From Azotobacter beijerinckii (GTDB lineage: Bacteria; Pseudomonadota; Gammaproteobacteria; Pseudomonadales; Pseudomonadaceae), in NCBI RefSeq assembly GCF_900110885.1, contig NZ_FOFJ01000006.1, positions 62,001 to 126,000 on the forward strand: a stretch of 64,000 nt of DNA. Direction: 5' to 3'. A program made the position numbers and the translations under genes. Positions 52,175-64,000 of this stretch are shown here, piece after piece; the stretch's first letter is position 1, and each line of letters opens with the position of its first letter. The notes beneath the pieces were generated by a model. That model had not been told where the DNA came from and did no database searches. It was given only the letters and a program-made list of their open reading frames with translations.

Positions 52175-52207
52175 GAAACTGCCGCGAAACGCGGCAGTTT
52201 CTTTATT
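52175..52207 (+). terminator. Terminator between rseP and bamA
   Basis: Perfect 11-bp stem GAAACTGCCGC / GCGGCAGTTTC with a GAAAC loop followed by TTTATT. It ends 25 bases before the bamA ATG, so bamA must be reached by read-through or by a promoter inside or upstream of rseP. Confidence 0.85.
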
Positions 52208-52231
52208 GTCAGTTGAAAAAGAAAGGACTTC

Positions 52232-54607
52232 ATGAAACGCCTGCTGCTGCCTGCGGTCCTCGCCGCCCTGATGACCGCTGAGGTTCACGCCGAGTCCTTC
52301 ACCATCACCGATATCCGCGTCAATGGTTTGCAGAGGGTCTCCGCCGGTAGCGTGTTCAGTGCCCTGCCGCTCGGCGTCGGCGATCAGGTGGACGATCGGC
52401 GTCTCGTGGAGGGTACGCGAGCCCTCTTCAAGACCGGCTTCTTTCAGGATATCCAGCTTGGCCGCGATGGCAACGTTCTGGTCATCACCGTAGTCGAGCG
52501 GCCCTCGATCTCCAGCATCGAGCTGGAGGGCAACAAGGCCATCAAGTCGGAGGATCTGCTGAACGGCCTGAAGAAGTCCGGCCTGGCCGAGGGCGAGATC
52601 TTCCAGCGGGCCACCCTGGAGGGGGTGCGTAACGAGCTGCAGCGCCAGTACGTCGCCCAAGGCCGTTATTCGGCTTCGATCGAGACCGAGGTCGTGCCGC
52701 AACCGCGCAATCGGGTGGCACTGAAGATCAAGATCAACGAAGGTTCGGTGGCTGCCATCCAGCACATCAACGTGGTGGGCAATACCGTCTTCCCGGACGA
52801 AACCCTGCTCAGGCTGTTCGAGCTGAAGACCACCAACCTGCTGTCCTTCTTTCGCAACGACGACAAGTATGCCCGCGAGAAGCTGTCCGGTGACCTCGAG
52901 CGTCTGCGCTCCTACTACCTGGACCGCGGCTATATCAACATGGATATCTCCTCCACCCAGGTATCCATCACGCCGGACAAGCGGCACGTCTACGTCACCG
53001 TCAACATCGACGAGGGCGAGAAGTACAGCATTCGCGAGGTCAAGCTCACCGGCGACCTGAAGGTTCCGGAAGAGGATCTCAAGTCCCTGCTGCTGGTCAA
53101 GGAAGGCCAGGTGTTCTCCCGCAAGGTGATGACCAGCAGTTCCGAACTGGTCACCCGGCGCCTGGGCAACGAGGGCTATACCTTTGCCAACGTCAATGCT
53201 GTGCCCGAGCCGCACGACGAGGACAAGACGGTTTCTGTCACTTTGGTGGTCGATCCGGGCAAGCGAGCCTATGTCAACCGCATCAACTTTCGCGGCAACA
53301 CCAAGACCGAAGACGAGGTGCTGCGGCGCGAGATGCGCCAGATGGAAGGCGGTTGGGCCTCGACCTACCTGATCGACCAGTCCAAGACCCGCCTCGAGCG
53401 GCTGGGCTTCTTCAAGGAAGTCAGCGTCCAGACGCCGCAGGTGCCCGGCGCCGACGACCAGGTCGATGTCAATTTCACGGTCGAGGAGCAGGCTTCCGGT
53501 TCCGTCACCGCCAGCGTCGGCTTCGCCCAGAATGCCGGTCTGGTCCTAGGGGGCTCGATCAGTCAGAACAACTTTCTCGGCACTGGCAACAAGGTCACCA
53601 TCGGCTTGACCCGTAGCGAATACCAGACCAACTACAACTTCGGCTTCGTCGATCCCTATTGGACCGAAGACGGCATCAGCCTCGGCTATAACGTCTTCCT
53701 CCGCGAGACCAACTACAACGATCTGAACGTGAATTACTCCAGTTACTCGGTGGACAGCTTCGGTTCTGGGGTCAACATCGGTTATCCGATCAGCGAAACT
53801 GCACGTCTGAGTTTTGGTCTAACCGCCCAGCGGGACAACATCAGTACCGGTACCTACACAGTCGACGAGATCTTCAGCTTCCTTGAGAAGGAAGGCGACA
53901 ACTACGTGAACTTCAAGGCTTCGGCGGGCTGGTCCGAGTCGACCCTGAACCGCGGGGTGATGCCTACTCGCGGCGCCTCCCAGAGCCTGGTGTTCGAGAG
54001 CACGCTGCCCGGCAGCGACCTGTCGTTTTACAAGGTCGACTACAACGGCCAGCTGTTCAAGGCGCTGACCGACGACTACACGCTGCGCTTCCACACCCAG
54101 TTGGGCTATGGTGACGGTTTTGGTTCGACCTCGAAGATGCCCTTCTACGAGCATTACTACGCCGGCGGTTTTTCCTCGGTCCGGGGCTTCAAGGACAACA
54201 CCCTGGGCGCGCGCAGTACACCGAGCCGCGGTGAGGCGGTGACCGGCAACGTGGGTACGCTGGCGGATCCGGACCAGAAGGCACAGCCGTTCGGCGGCAA
54301 CGTGTTGGTCGCCGGTGGGGCCGAGATGATATTCCCGATGCCGTTTGTCAAGGATCAACGCTCCCTACGTACCAGTCTGTTCTTGGATATGGGTAACGTG
54401 TTCGACACCAGCTGCAGTTCCTCGCAGAAGGATCGCAATGACGATAGCTGTGGCGTCGACCTCACCAATATGGCTGCTTCGCTAGGTCTTGGCGTGACCT
54501 GGGTCAGCGGCTTCGGCCCGCTGAGTTTCAGTCTGGCCACGCCGGTCAGAACGCCAAATGACGCCCAAACCCAGGTGTTCCAGTTCTCAATGGGCCAGAG
54601 TTTCTGA
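52232..54607 (+). CDS. bamA: Outer-membrane protein assembly factor BamA (Omp85)
   Basis: Core of the BAM complex that inserts beta-barrel proteins. 791 residues. Signal peptide MKRLLLPAVLAALMTAEVHA, five POTRA domains (about 22-420; e.g. FTITDIRVNGLQRVSAGSVF, ISSIELEGNKAIKSEDLL), then a 16-strand barrel with the conserved YYAGGFSSVRGF (VRGF lid-loop motif) and a terminal phenylalanine (FSMGQSF). AAAGGA lies upstream. Essential; the adjacent chaperone gene skp follows by 45 bases. Confidence 0.98.
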   Translation: MKRLLLPAVLAALMTAEVHAESFTITDIRVNGLQRVSAGSVFSALPLGVGDQVDDRRLVEGTRALFKTGFFQDIQLGRDGNVLVITVVERPSISSIELEGNKAIKSEDLLNGLKKSGLAEGEIFQRATLEGVRNELQRQYVAQGRYSASIETEVVPQPRNRVALKIKINEGSVAAIQHINVVGNTVFPDETLLRLFELKTTNLLSFFRNDDKYAREKLSGDLERLRSYYLDRGYINMDISSTQVSITPDKRHVYVTVNIDEGEKYSIREVKLTGDLKVPEEDLKSLLLVKEGQVFSRKVMTSSSELVTRRLGNEGYTFANVNAVPEPHDEDKTVSVTLVVDPGKRAYVNRINFRGNTKTEDEVLRREMRQMEGGWASTYLIDQSKTRLERLGFFKEVSVQTPQVPGADDQVDVNFTVEEQASGSVTASVGFAQNAGLVLGGSISQNNFLGTGNKVTIGLTRSEYQTNYNFGFVDPYWTEDGISLGYNVFLRETNYNDLNVNYSSYSVDSFGSGVNIGYPISETARLSFGLTAQRDNISTGTYTVDEIFSFLEKEGDNYVNFKASAGWSESTLNRGVMPTRGASQSLVFESTLPGSDLSFYKVDYNGQLFKALTDDYTLRFHTQLGYGDGFGSTSKMPFYEHYYAGGFSSVRGFKDNTLGARSTPSRGEAVTGNVGTLADPDQKAQPFGGNVLVAGGAEMIFPMPFVKDQRSLRTSLFLDMGNVFDTSCSSSQKDRNDDSCGVDLTNMAASLGLGVTWVSGFGPLSFSLATPVRTPNDAQTQVFQFSMGQSF

Positions 54608-54652
54608 CGGCTCCATCCTCATCACGTAAATGCTGCAAAGCGGGAGTTCATC

Positions 54653-55156
54653 GTGCGCAAGTTGACTCAATGGGTTTTGTTCAGTGCAGCCCTTCTGGCG
54701 ACACCGGCCTTCGCGGAAATGAAGATCGCCGTGCTCAACTATCAGATGTCCCTGCTCGAATCCGATGCGGCGAAGACGTATGCCGTGGATGCGGAGAAGA
54801 AGTTCGGTCCGCAGCTGAACAAGCTGAAGACCCTGGAAAGCGACGCCAAGCGCATCCAGGACCGCCTGGTGAAGGAGGGTGAGAAGCTGCAGACCGCCGA
54901 GCGCGAGCGCCTTGAACTCGAGTTCAAGCAGAAGGCCCGCGACTTCCAGTTCCAGTCCAAGGAGCTGAACGAGGCCAAGGCGGTCGCCGACCGCGAGATG
55001 CTCAAGCAGCTCAAGCCGAAGCTGGACAAGGCCGTCGAGGAGGTCATCAAGAAGGGAGGCTACGATCTGGTGCTCGAGCAGGGCTCGGTGGTCGAGGTCA
55101 AGCCGCAGTATGACATCACCCGCCAGGTCATCGAGCGCATGAACCAGATGCGCTGA
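54653..55156 (+). CDS. skp: Periplasmic chaperone Skp (OmpH family)
   Basis: Holds unfolded outer-membrane proteins in the periplasm on the way to BamA. 167 residues starting at GTG 54653 with CGGGAG about 7 bases upstream. The signal peptide after [20 protein letters not shown] is cleaved before [13 protein letters not shown]. The rest is long charged helix (about 50-120), the tentacles of the trimer, rich in Lys and Glu. There are 2 bases between its stop and the lpxD ATG. Confidence 0.95.
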   Translation: MRKLTQWVLFSAALLATPAFAEMKIAVLNYQMSLLESDAAKTYAVDAEKKFGPQLNKLKTLESDAKRIQDRLVKEGEKLQTAERERLELEFKQKARDFQFQSKELNEAKAVADREMLKQLKPKLDKAVEEVIKKGGYDLVLEQGSVVEVKPQYDITRQVIERMNQMR

Positions 55157-55158
55157 CG

Positions 55159-56226
55159 ATGAGCGCGCCTGCATTCTCTCTCGGCGAACTGGCCGAGCGG
55201 CTTGGCGCCACGCTGCGCGGTGCGGCGGACCGAACCGTCCGCGGGCTGGCCACCCTCGAGGAGGCTGGCCCGGAACACCTGAGTTTCCTCGTCAATCCGA
55301 AGTACCGCAAATACCTGGAGAGCACCCGTGCCGGAGCCCTGCTGCTGGCCCCGGCAGACGCCGGGGCCTACGCGGGCGATGCCCTGCTGCTGGCCAATCC
55401 CTACTTGGCCTATGCGCAACTGTCGCACCTGTTCGATCCGAAGCCCGTGCCAGTCGCCGGAGTGCATGCCACTGCCCTGGTCGCTCCGGATGCCAGCATC
55501 CATCCCTCCGCCAGCATCGGTGCCTATGCGGTGATTGAGACCGGGGTGCGGATCGAGGAGGGGGTCACGGTCGGTGCGCAGTGCTTCGTCGGCGCCCGCA
55601 GCGTGATCGGCGAGGGCGGCTGGCTGGCGCCACGGGTGACGCTCTACCATGACGTACGGATCGGCAAGCGGGTGGTCATCCAGTCCGGAGCGGTGATCGG
55701 CGGCGAGGGATTCGGTTTCGCCAACGAGAAGGGCACCTGGCACAAGATCGCCCAGATCGGCGGGGTGACTATCGGCGACGATGTGGAGATCGGCGCCAAT
55801 ACCACCATCGATCGCGGCGCGCTGGCCGACACGCTGATCGGCAACGGCGTCAAGCTGGATAACCAGATCATGATCGCCCACAACGTGCAGATCGGCGACC
55901 ACACCGCCATGGCCGGTTGCGTCGGAATTTCCGGCAGCACCAAGATCGGCAGGCACTGCATGATCGCCGGCGGCGTCGGCATGGTGGGGCATATCGAGGT
56001 CTGCGACGGGGTATTCGTCACCGGGATGACCATGGTCACCCGTTCGATCCACGAGCCGGGTGCCTACTCTTCGGGTACGGCGATGCAACCCGCACCCGAA
56101 TGGAAGAAGAGCGTTGCCCGCATCCGCCAGCTCGACGATCTGGCGCGGCGCCTGCAGCAGATGGAAAAGCGCCTGGCGGCCGTGACCTCTGGCGGAGATG
56201 CTACATCAGAGGCTGACCCACTTTGA
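55159..56226 (+). CDS. lpxD: UDP-3-O-(3-hydroxyacyl)glucosamine N-acyltransferase
   Basis: Third step of lipid A synthesis. 355 residues. N-terminal uridine-binding domain ([32 protein letters not shown]), then a left-handed beta-helix of hexapeptides with the catalytic-histidine region [29 protein letters not shown], and a C-terminal helix ([18 protein letters not shown]). Begins 2 bases after skp. Confidence 0.97.
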   Translation: MSAPAFSLGELAERLGATLRGAADRTVRGLATLEEAGPEHLSFLVNPKYRKYLESTRAGALLLAPADAGAYAGDALLLANPYLAYAQLSHLFDPKPVPVAGVHATALVAPDASIHPSASIGAYAVIETGVRIEEGVTVGAQCFVGARSVIGEGGWLAPRVTLYHDVRIGKRVVIQSGAVIGGEGFGFANEKGTWHKIAQIGGVTIGDDVEIGANTTIDRGALADTLIGNGVKLDNQIMIAHNVQIGDHTAMAGCVGISGSTKIGRHCMIAGGVGMVGHIEVCDGVFVTGMTMVTRSIHEPGAYSSGTAMQPAPEWKKSVARIRQLDDLARRLQQMEKRLAAVTSGGDATSEADPL

Positions 56227-56263
56227 CGTGCGTCCCCAACTTTACCTACAGGCTTCCCTGGAA

Positions 56264-56704
56264 ATGATGGACATCAACGAGATTCGCGAATACCTGCCGC
56301 ACCGCTATCCTTTCCTCTTGGTTGATCGGGTGGTGGACCTTGATATTGAAGGCCAGCGCATTCGCGCCTACAAGAATGTCAGCATCAACGAGCCGTTCTT
56401 CAACGGTCACTTCCCCCTGCATCCGATCATGCCGGGTGTGCTGATCATCGAGGCGATGGCCCAGGCAGCCGGCATTCTGGGTTTCAAGATGCTGGACGTG
56501 AAGCCCGCCGATGGCACGCTCTACTATTTCGTCGGCTCGGACAAAATGCGTTTCCGCCAGCCGGTGATGCCGGGCGACCAACTGATCCTCGAAGCCAGGT
56601 TCCTCAGCGCCAAGCGCAGCATCTGGAAGTTCGAGTGCCAGGCCCGAGTGGAGGACAAGCAGGTCTGCTCGGGCGAAATCATTTGTGCGGAACGTAAGCT
56701 ATGA
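56264..56704 (+). CDS. fabZ: 3-hydroxyacyl-ACP dehydratase FabZ
   Basis: Dehydrates 3-hydroxyacyl-ACP in fatty-acid elongation and competes with LpxA/LpxD for the same substrates. 146 residues from ATG 56264 ([16 protein letters not shown]), the usual Pseudomonas start. An in-frame ATG at 56198 inside lpxD is rejected. Hot-dog fold with catalytic H49 ([13 protein letters not shown]) and E63 ([11 protein letters not shown]). Its stop overlaps the lpxA ATG (ATGA). Confidence 0.97.
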   Translation: MMDINEIREYLPHRYPFLLVDRVVDLDIEGQRIRAYKNVSINEPFFNGHFPLHPIMPGVLIIEAMAQAAGILGFKMLDVKPADGTLYYFVGSDKMRFRQPVMPGDQLILEARFLSAKRSIWKFECQARVEDKQVCSGEIICAERKL

Positions 56705-57477
56705 GTTTGATCGATCCTCGCGCCATCATTGACCCGACTGCCACTCTGGCCCCCGACGTACGTATCGGTCCCTGGACCCTGATCGGGCCGAACGTGCATA
56801 TCGGCGAAGGCACCGAGATCGCTTCCCATGTGGTCGTCAAGGGGCCGACCTGGATCGGCCGGCACAACAAGATCTTCCAGTTCTCCACCCTCGGTGAGGA
56901 CACTTCCGACCTGAAATACAAGGGCGAGCCGACCCGGTTGGTGATCGGCGACCATAACGTGATTCGCGAGGGTGTCACCATCCATCGCGGTACCGTCCAG
57001 GACCGTTCGGAAACCACCATCGGCGACCACAACCTGCTCATGGCTTATGTCCACATCGGCCATGACTGCGTGATGGGCAGTCACTGCATCCTGATCAACA
57101 ACGCCTCCCTGGCCGGGCATGTGCACATGGGCGACTGGGCGATCCTCTCCGGCTATACCCTGATCCACCAGCATTGCCAGATCGGTGCGCACAGCTTCGT
57201 CGGCATGGGGAGTGGCGTATCCAAGGACGTGCCGGCGTTCGTCACCGTTCTGGGCAGCCCGGCCCAGGCCCGCAGCATGAACTTCGAGGGCATGCGCCGG
57301 CGCGGCTTCTCGGCCGAGGCGATGAATGCGCTGCGCCGTGCCTACAAGATCGTCTACCGCCAGGGGCTGACGGTGGAGCAGGCGCTGGTGGAGCTGGAGG
57401 AGACGGCCGCGCAGTTCCCCGAAGTCGCCATCTTCCGCGACTCCGTTCGCGCCTCCACCCGCGGAATCACCCGCTGA
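56701..57477 (+). CDS. lpxA: UDP-N-acetylglucosamine O-acyltransferase
   Basis: First step of lipid A synthesis, acylating the 3-OH of UDP-GlcNAc. 258 residues, hexapeptide-repeat beta-helix ([21 protein letters not shown] onward) with the histidine-rich active site [18 protein letters not shown]. Methionine 169 in the GMGS segment occupies the hydrocarbon-ruler position known from P. aeruginosa LpxA (Met169, C10 selective), where E. coli has glycine (C14). A 3-hydroxydecanoyl preference is therefore predicted. One base separates it from lpxB. Confidence 0.97.
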   Translation: MSLIDPRAIIDPTATLAPDVRIGPWTLIGPNVHIGEGTEIASHVVVKGPTWIGRHNKIFQFSTLGEDTSDLKYKGEPTRLVIGDHNVIREGVTIHRGTVQDRSETTIGDHNLLMAYVHIGHDCVMGSHCILINNASLAGHVHMGDWAILSGYTLIHQHCQIGAHSFVGMGSGVSKDVPAFVTVLGSPAQARSMNFEGMRRRGFSAEAMNALRRAYKIVYRQGLTVEQALVELEETAAQFPEVAIFRDSVRASTRGITR

Positions 57478-57478
57478 C

Positions 57479-58621
57479 ATGGCCCGCGCCTTGCGCGTAG
57501 CCCTGGTGGCCGGCGAGGCATCGGGCGACATCCTCGGCGCCGGCCTGATGCAGGCCCTGAAGGCGGTCCGCCCGGACGTCGAGTTCATCGGCGTCGGCGG
57601 TCCGCGCATGCAGGCCGAGGGCCTGCAGTCGTATTTCCCCATGGAGCGTCTGGCGGTCATGGGGCTGTTCGAGGTGCTCGGTCGTCTCCCCGAACTCTGG
57701 TTGCGCCGACGGCGGCTGATCCGCCGTTTGATCGACTCCAGGCCCGACGTGTACGTCGGTATCGATGCGCCGGATTTCAATCTGGGCGTCGAACTCCGCT
57801 TGCGCCGTGCCGGCATTCGTACCGTGCACTATGTCAGTCCGTCGGTGTGGGCCTGGCGGCAGAAGCGCGTGCTGAAGATCCGCCAGGCCTGCGACTTGAT
57901 GCTCACCCTGTTTCCCTTCGAGGCGCAGTTCTACGAGGCGCAGGACGTGCCGGTACGTTTCGTCGGCCATCCGCTGGCCGATCAGGTGCCCCTGCAGACC
58001 GATCGCGACGCCGCCCGCGCCGCTCTGGATCTGACTGCCGGGGAGACCATCGTCGCCCTGATGCCGGGCAGCCGCGGTGGCGAGCTGGCTCGTCTCGGCC
58101 CGCTGTTTCTCGAGGCTGCCGAGCGCCTGCTGGCGCTGCACGCCGGAGCGCTGCGCTTCGTGGTGCCCTGCGCCAGTTCCGAACGGCGCCGGCAGCTCGA
58201 GGAGATGCTCAGCCATACCCGTCGCGACCTGCCGGTGATGCTGCTCGACGGCCGCTCCCACGAGGCACTGGCGGCCTGCGATGCGGTGCTCATCGCTTCC
58301 GGTACCGCGACCCTGGAGGCTCTGCTGTACAAGCGGCCGATGGTGGTGGCCTATCGCCTGGCGCCGCTGACCTACAAGGTTGCGAGACACCTGGTGAAGA
58401 CGCCGTTCTTCTCCCTGCCCAATCTGCTCGCCGGCCGGGCGCTGGTGCCCGAGCTGCTGCAGGAGCGCGCGACCCCCGAGGCGCTGGCCGAAGCGCTGAT
58501 GCCGTTGCTGGAGATAGGTCGGGAGCAGACCGAGTGCTTCGACGCCATCCATCGCTCGCTGCGCCGGGACGCCTCGCACCAGGCGGCCGAGTCGGTGCTC
58601 GAGCTGGCGGAGCGCGCCTGA
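57479..58621 (+). CDS. lpxB: Lipid A disaccharide synthase
   Basis: GT19 glycosyltransferase joining lipid X and UDP-diacylglucosamine. 380 residues. [19 protein letters not shown] near the N-terminus, [52 protein letters not shown] and [12 protein letters not shown]. Peripheral on the inner membrane. Its TGA overlaps the rnhB ATG by one base. Confidence 0.97.
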   Translation: MARALRVALVAGEASGDILGAGLMQALKAVRPDVEFIGVGGPRMQAEGLQSYFPMERLAVMGLFEVLGRLPELWLRRRRLIRRLIDSRPDVYVGIDAPDFNLGVELRLRRAGIRTVHYVSPSVWAWRQKRVLKIRQACDLMLTLFPFEAQFYEAQDVPVRFVGHPLADQVPLQTDRDAARAALDLTAGETIVALMPGSRGGELARLGPLFLEAAERLLALHAGALRFVVPCASSERRRQLEEMLSHTRRDLPVMLLDGRSHEALAACDAVLIASGTATLEALLYKRPMVVAYRLAPLTYKVARHLVKTPFFSLPNLLAGRALVPELLQERATPEALAEALMPLLEIGREQTECFDAIHRSLRRDASHQAAESVLELAERA

Positions 58622-59256
58622 TGCAGCTGGGGCTGGACTTCGGCCGGGTCGAGGCGCTGGTCGCCGGTGTCGACGAAGTCGGTCGCGGCCCGCTCTGCGG
58701 GGCGGTGGTCACTGCTGCGGTGATCCTCGATCCGGCGCGGCCGATCATGGGGCTGAACGACTCGAAGAAGCTTTCCGAAGCCCGTCGCGAGGCGCTGTTC
58801 GAGGAAATCCGCGAGAAGGCGCTGGCCTGGTGCATCGCCCGTGCCGAGGTGGAGGAGATCGACCGGCTGAACATCCTCCAAGCGACCCTGCTGGCCATGC
58901 AGCGTGCCGTGGAGGGGCTCGCCGTGACGCCCCGTCTGGCGCTGATCGACGGCAACCGCTGTCCGAAGCTGGCGGTGCCCTGCGCGCCGGTAATCAAGGG
59001 TGACGCCCAGGTGCCGGCCATCGCCGCGGCCTCGATCCTCGCCAAGGTTGCCCGGGATCGGGAAATGCTTGCGCTGGATGTCCTCTATCCGGGCTATGGA
59101 TTGGCCAGGCACAAGGGCTATCCCACGGCCATGCACCTGGAGGCCTTGGCCCGTCTGGGGCCGAGCGCCATCCATCGGCGCTCCTTCGCGCCGGTGCGCG
59201 AGCGGCTCGAGGCCGGTCCCGGCATCTGCACGCCGCCCGACGTCCTGCTTTCCTGA
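58621..59256 (+). CDS. rnhB: Ribonuclease HII
   Basis: Cleaves RNA in RNA-DNA hybrids, including single ribonucleotides. 211 residues from ATG 58621. Active-site pair D18-E19 in [26 protein letters not shown], the third carboxylate in [11 protein letters not shown] and the fourth in [11 protein letters not shown], plus [21 protein letters not shown]. An open frame upstream through lpxB is a shadow. Eighty bases precede dnaE; a TACAAT at 59293-59298 there is a possible -10 without a clear -35. Confidence 0.96.
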   Translation: MQLGLDFGRVEALVAGVDEVGRGPLCGAVVTAAVILDPARPIMGLNDSKKLSEARREALFEEIREKALAWCIARAEVEEIDRLNILQATLLAMQRAVEGLAVTPRLALIDGNRCPKLAVPCAPVIKGDAQVPAIAAASILAKVARDREMLALDVLYPGYGLARHKGYPTAMHLEALARLGPSAIHRRSFAPVRERLEAGPGICTPPDVLLS

Positions 59257-59336
59257 ACGGGCGCGCGGCGAACCCCTTGCCGATAAAGGCAGTACAATTT
59301 CGCCCCTGCCGTTTCACTGTCACTCAAGGTCTGCCC

Positions 59337-62864
<3,528 letters not shown>

Positions 62865-62891
62865 GACGAACGCCGGCGGAATCATCGTGCG

Positions 62892-62922
62892 CGAGGATCG
62901 CCCCGGACGGCTCCGATCCTCG
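62892..62922. repeat. Inverted repeat between dnaE and accA
   Basis: Perfect 9-bp repeat CGAGGATCG / CGATCCTCG with a 13-base loop, 28 bases past the dnaE stop and with no T-run. It is the only structure of note in the 141-base gap, which must also hold any accA promoter. Confidence 0.45.
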
Positions 62923-63005
62923 ACGCCAGGTGCCCGATCCCTTAAGGTGAAGGCGCCAACGGAACAGCAAACGGCCGCCAGGCCGTCGACTCAAGACGGA
63001 AACTT

Positions 63006-63956
63006 ATGAACCCGAACTTTCTGGATTTCGAACAGCCGATTGCCGACCTGCAAGCCAAGATCGAAGAGCTGCGTCTGGTCGGCGACGACAACGCGCTGAA
63101 CATCAGCGACGAGATTTCCCGCCTTCAGGACAAAAGCCATGCGCTCACCGCGAGCATCTTCGGCAACCTGACCAGCTGGCAGATCGCCCAGCTGGCGCGT
63201 CATCCGCGTCGTCCCTATACCCTCGACTACCTCGAGCACATCTTCACCGAGTTTGAGGAGCTGCACGGTGATCGTCATTTCACCGACGACGCGGCCATCG
63301 TCGGCGGTGTGGCGCGTCTGGACGGCGAGCCGGTGATGGTCATCGGCCACCAGAAGGGCCGTGACGTGCGCGAGAAGGTCCGCCGCAACTTCGGCATGCC
63401 GCGTCCCGAGGGGTATCGCAAGGCCTGTCGCCTGATGGAGATGGCCGAGCGTTTCAAACTGCCGATCCTGACCTTCATCGACACCCCCGGCGCCTATCCC
63501 GGCATCGACGCCGAGGAGCGCAACCAGAGCGAGGCCATCGCCTGGAACCTGCGGGTGATGGCACGCCTGAAGACCCCGATCATCGCCACGGTGATCGGCG
63601 AGGGCGGTTCCGGCGGCGCCTTGGCGATCGGCGTTTGCGACCGTCTGAACATGCTGCAGTACTCGACCTATGCGGTGATTTCGCCGGAAGGCTGCGCCTC
63701 GATCCTTTGGCGTACCGCCGAGAAGGCCGCCGACGCCGCCGAAGCGATGGGCATTACCGCCGCGCGCCTGCGGGATCTCGGCATCGTCGACGAGGTGATC
63801 GGCGAACCCCTGGGCGGTGCCCACCGCGATCCGGCCGCCACCGCCGAGGGCATTCGCCAGCAACTGCTGGCCCAGCTGGATGTGCTGCGCGGCCTGGACA
63901 GCGACACGCTGCTCGAGCAGCGCTACGAGCGTCTGATGAGCTACGGCAGGATCTGA
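63006..63956 (+). CDS. accA: Acetyl-CoA carboxylase carboxyltransferase subunit alpha
   Basis: With AccD transfers CO2 from biotin to acetyl-CoA, giving malonyl-CoA for fatty acids. 316 residues, complete. [23 protein letters not shown], the coiled N-terminal region, [65 protein letters not shown] and [38 protein letters not shown]. Follows dnaE as in other pseudomonads. The last 44 bases of the window (63957-64000) contain no identifiable feature. Confidence 0.98.
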   Translation: MNPNFLDFEQPIADLQAKIEELRLVGDDNALNISDEISRLQDKSHALTASIFGNLTSWQIAQLARHPRRPYTLDYLEHIFTEFEELHGDRHFTDDAAIVGGVARLDGEPVMVIGHQKGRDVREKVRRNFGMPRPEGYRKACRLMEMAERFKLPILTFIDTPGAYPGIDAEERNQSEAIAWNLRVMARLKTPIIATVIGEGGSGGALAIGVCDRLNMLQYSTYAVISPEGCASILWRTAEKAADAAEAMGITAARLRDLGIVDEVIGEPLGGAHRDPAATAEGIRQQLLAQLDVLRGLDSDTLLEQRYERLMSYGRI

Positions 63957-64000
63957 TGGGCGAGCGCCGGCGGTGCTCCGGCGGGGCCGGGCGGATGTGT

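Noticed and set aside
56198..56263. N-terminal extension of fabZ into lpxD
   Set aside because: The extra 22 residues have no family counterpart; [16 protein letters not shown] is the standard start.

Overview
The window is a very GC-rich, gene-dense chromosomal segment from a gammaproteobacterium of the Pseudomonadaceae. Gene order from ppc-adk-tsaB through csdA-dapD, the antiporter and dapC-glnD-map to rpsB-tsf-pyrH-frr-uppS-cdsA-dxr-rseP-bamA-skp-lpxD-fabZ-lpxA-lpxB-rnhB-dnaE-accA follows the Pseudomonas core (PA3687 down to PA3639 in P. aeruginosa, from memory). The extreme GC bias at third codon positions and a GlnD of 899 residues, the length I recall for NfrX/GlnD of Azotobacter vinelandii, make Azotobacter or a close relative my best guess. 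The genus is an inference. No rRNA, tRNA, CRISPR array, prophage or transposase gene was seen.

Layout. 1-10486: ppc (5' end cut), adk, tsaB, a DUF72 gene, rsmJ, a DUF4197 protein and a GldA/permease/GldG-type ABC operon. 10763-16100: a cold-shock gene, then a minus-strand block (hypothetical, rlmA, dapE, ndvB) that corresponds to PA1159-PA1163, which lies elsewhere in P. aeruginosa. 16345-29584: tcdA, a minus-strand potassium block (a 30-residue ORF, kdpF, kdpA, kdpB, kdpC, an outer-membrane protein gene, kdpD, kdpE), a divergent lipoprotein gene, a small inverted-repeat element, then csdE and csdA. 29739-31169: dapD and an ArsC/Spx-like gene. 31366-37710: a four-gene SMC/condensin operon with a Toprim nuclease (MksBEFG/Wadjet-like). 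37802-44277: CPA1 antiporter, dapC, glnD, map. 44564-63956: translation (rpsB, tsf, frr), UMP kinase, isoprenoid/undecaprenyl synthesis, phospholipid synthesis, envelope proteolysis and assembly, lipid A synthesis, RNase HII, the replicative polymerase and acetyl-CoA carboxylase alpha.

Functional threads. (i) tsaB, tcdA, csdA and csdE all belong to the t6A/ct6A37 tRNA-modification route; the kdp block separates tcdA from csdEA. (ii) dapE, dapD and dapC, three enzymes of the succinylase lysine/diaminopimelate branch, lie within about 28 kb. (iii) uppS-cdsA-dxr-rseP-bamA-skp-lpxD-fabZ-lpxA-lpxB builds the envelope; LpxA carries Met169, the residue associated with C10 acyl selectivity in P. aeruginosa.

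Most noteworthy: the SMC-nuclease operon with gene order SMC-KITE-kleisin-nuclease; a lipoprotein hydrolase whose glycine-rich segment appears to be read out of its ancestral frame between two compensating G-run indels; a 268-bp inverted-repeat element that supplies stop codons to two convergent genes; and an unannotated 30-codon membrane ORF coupled to kdpF.
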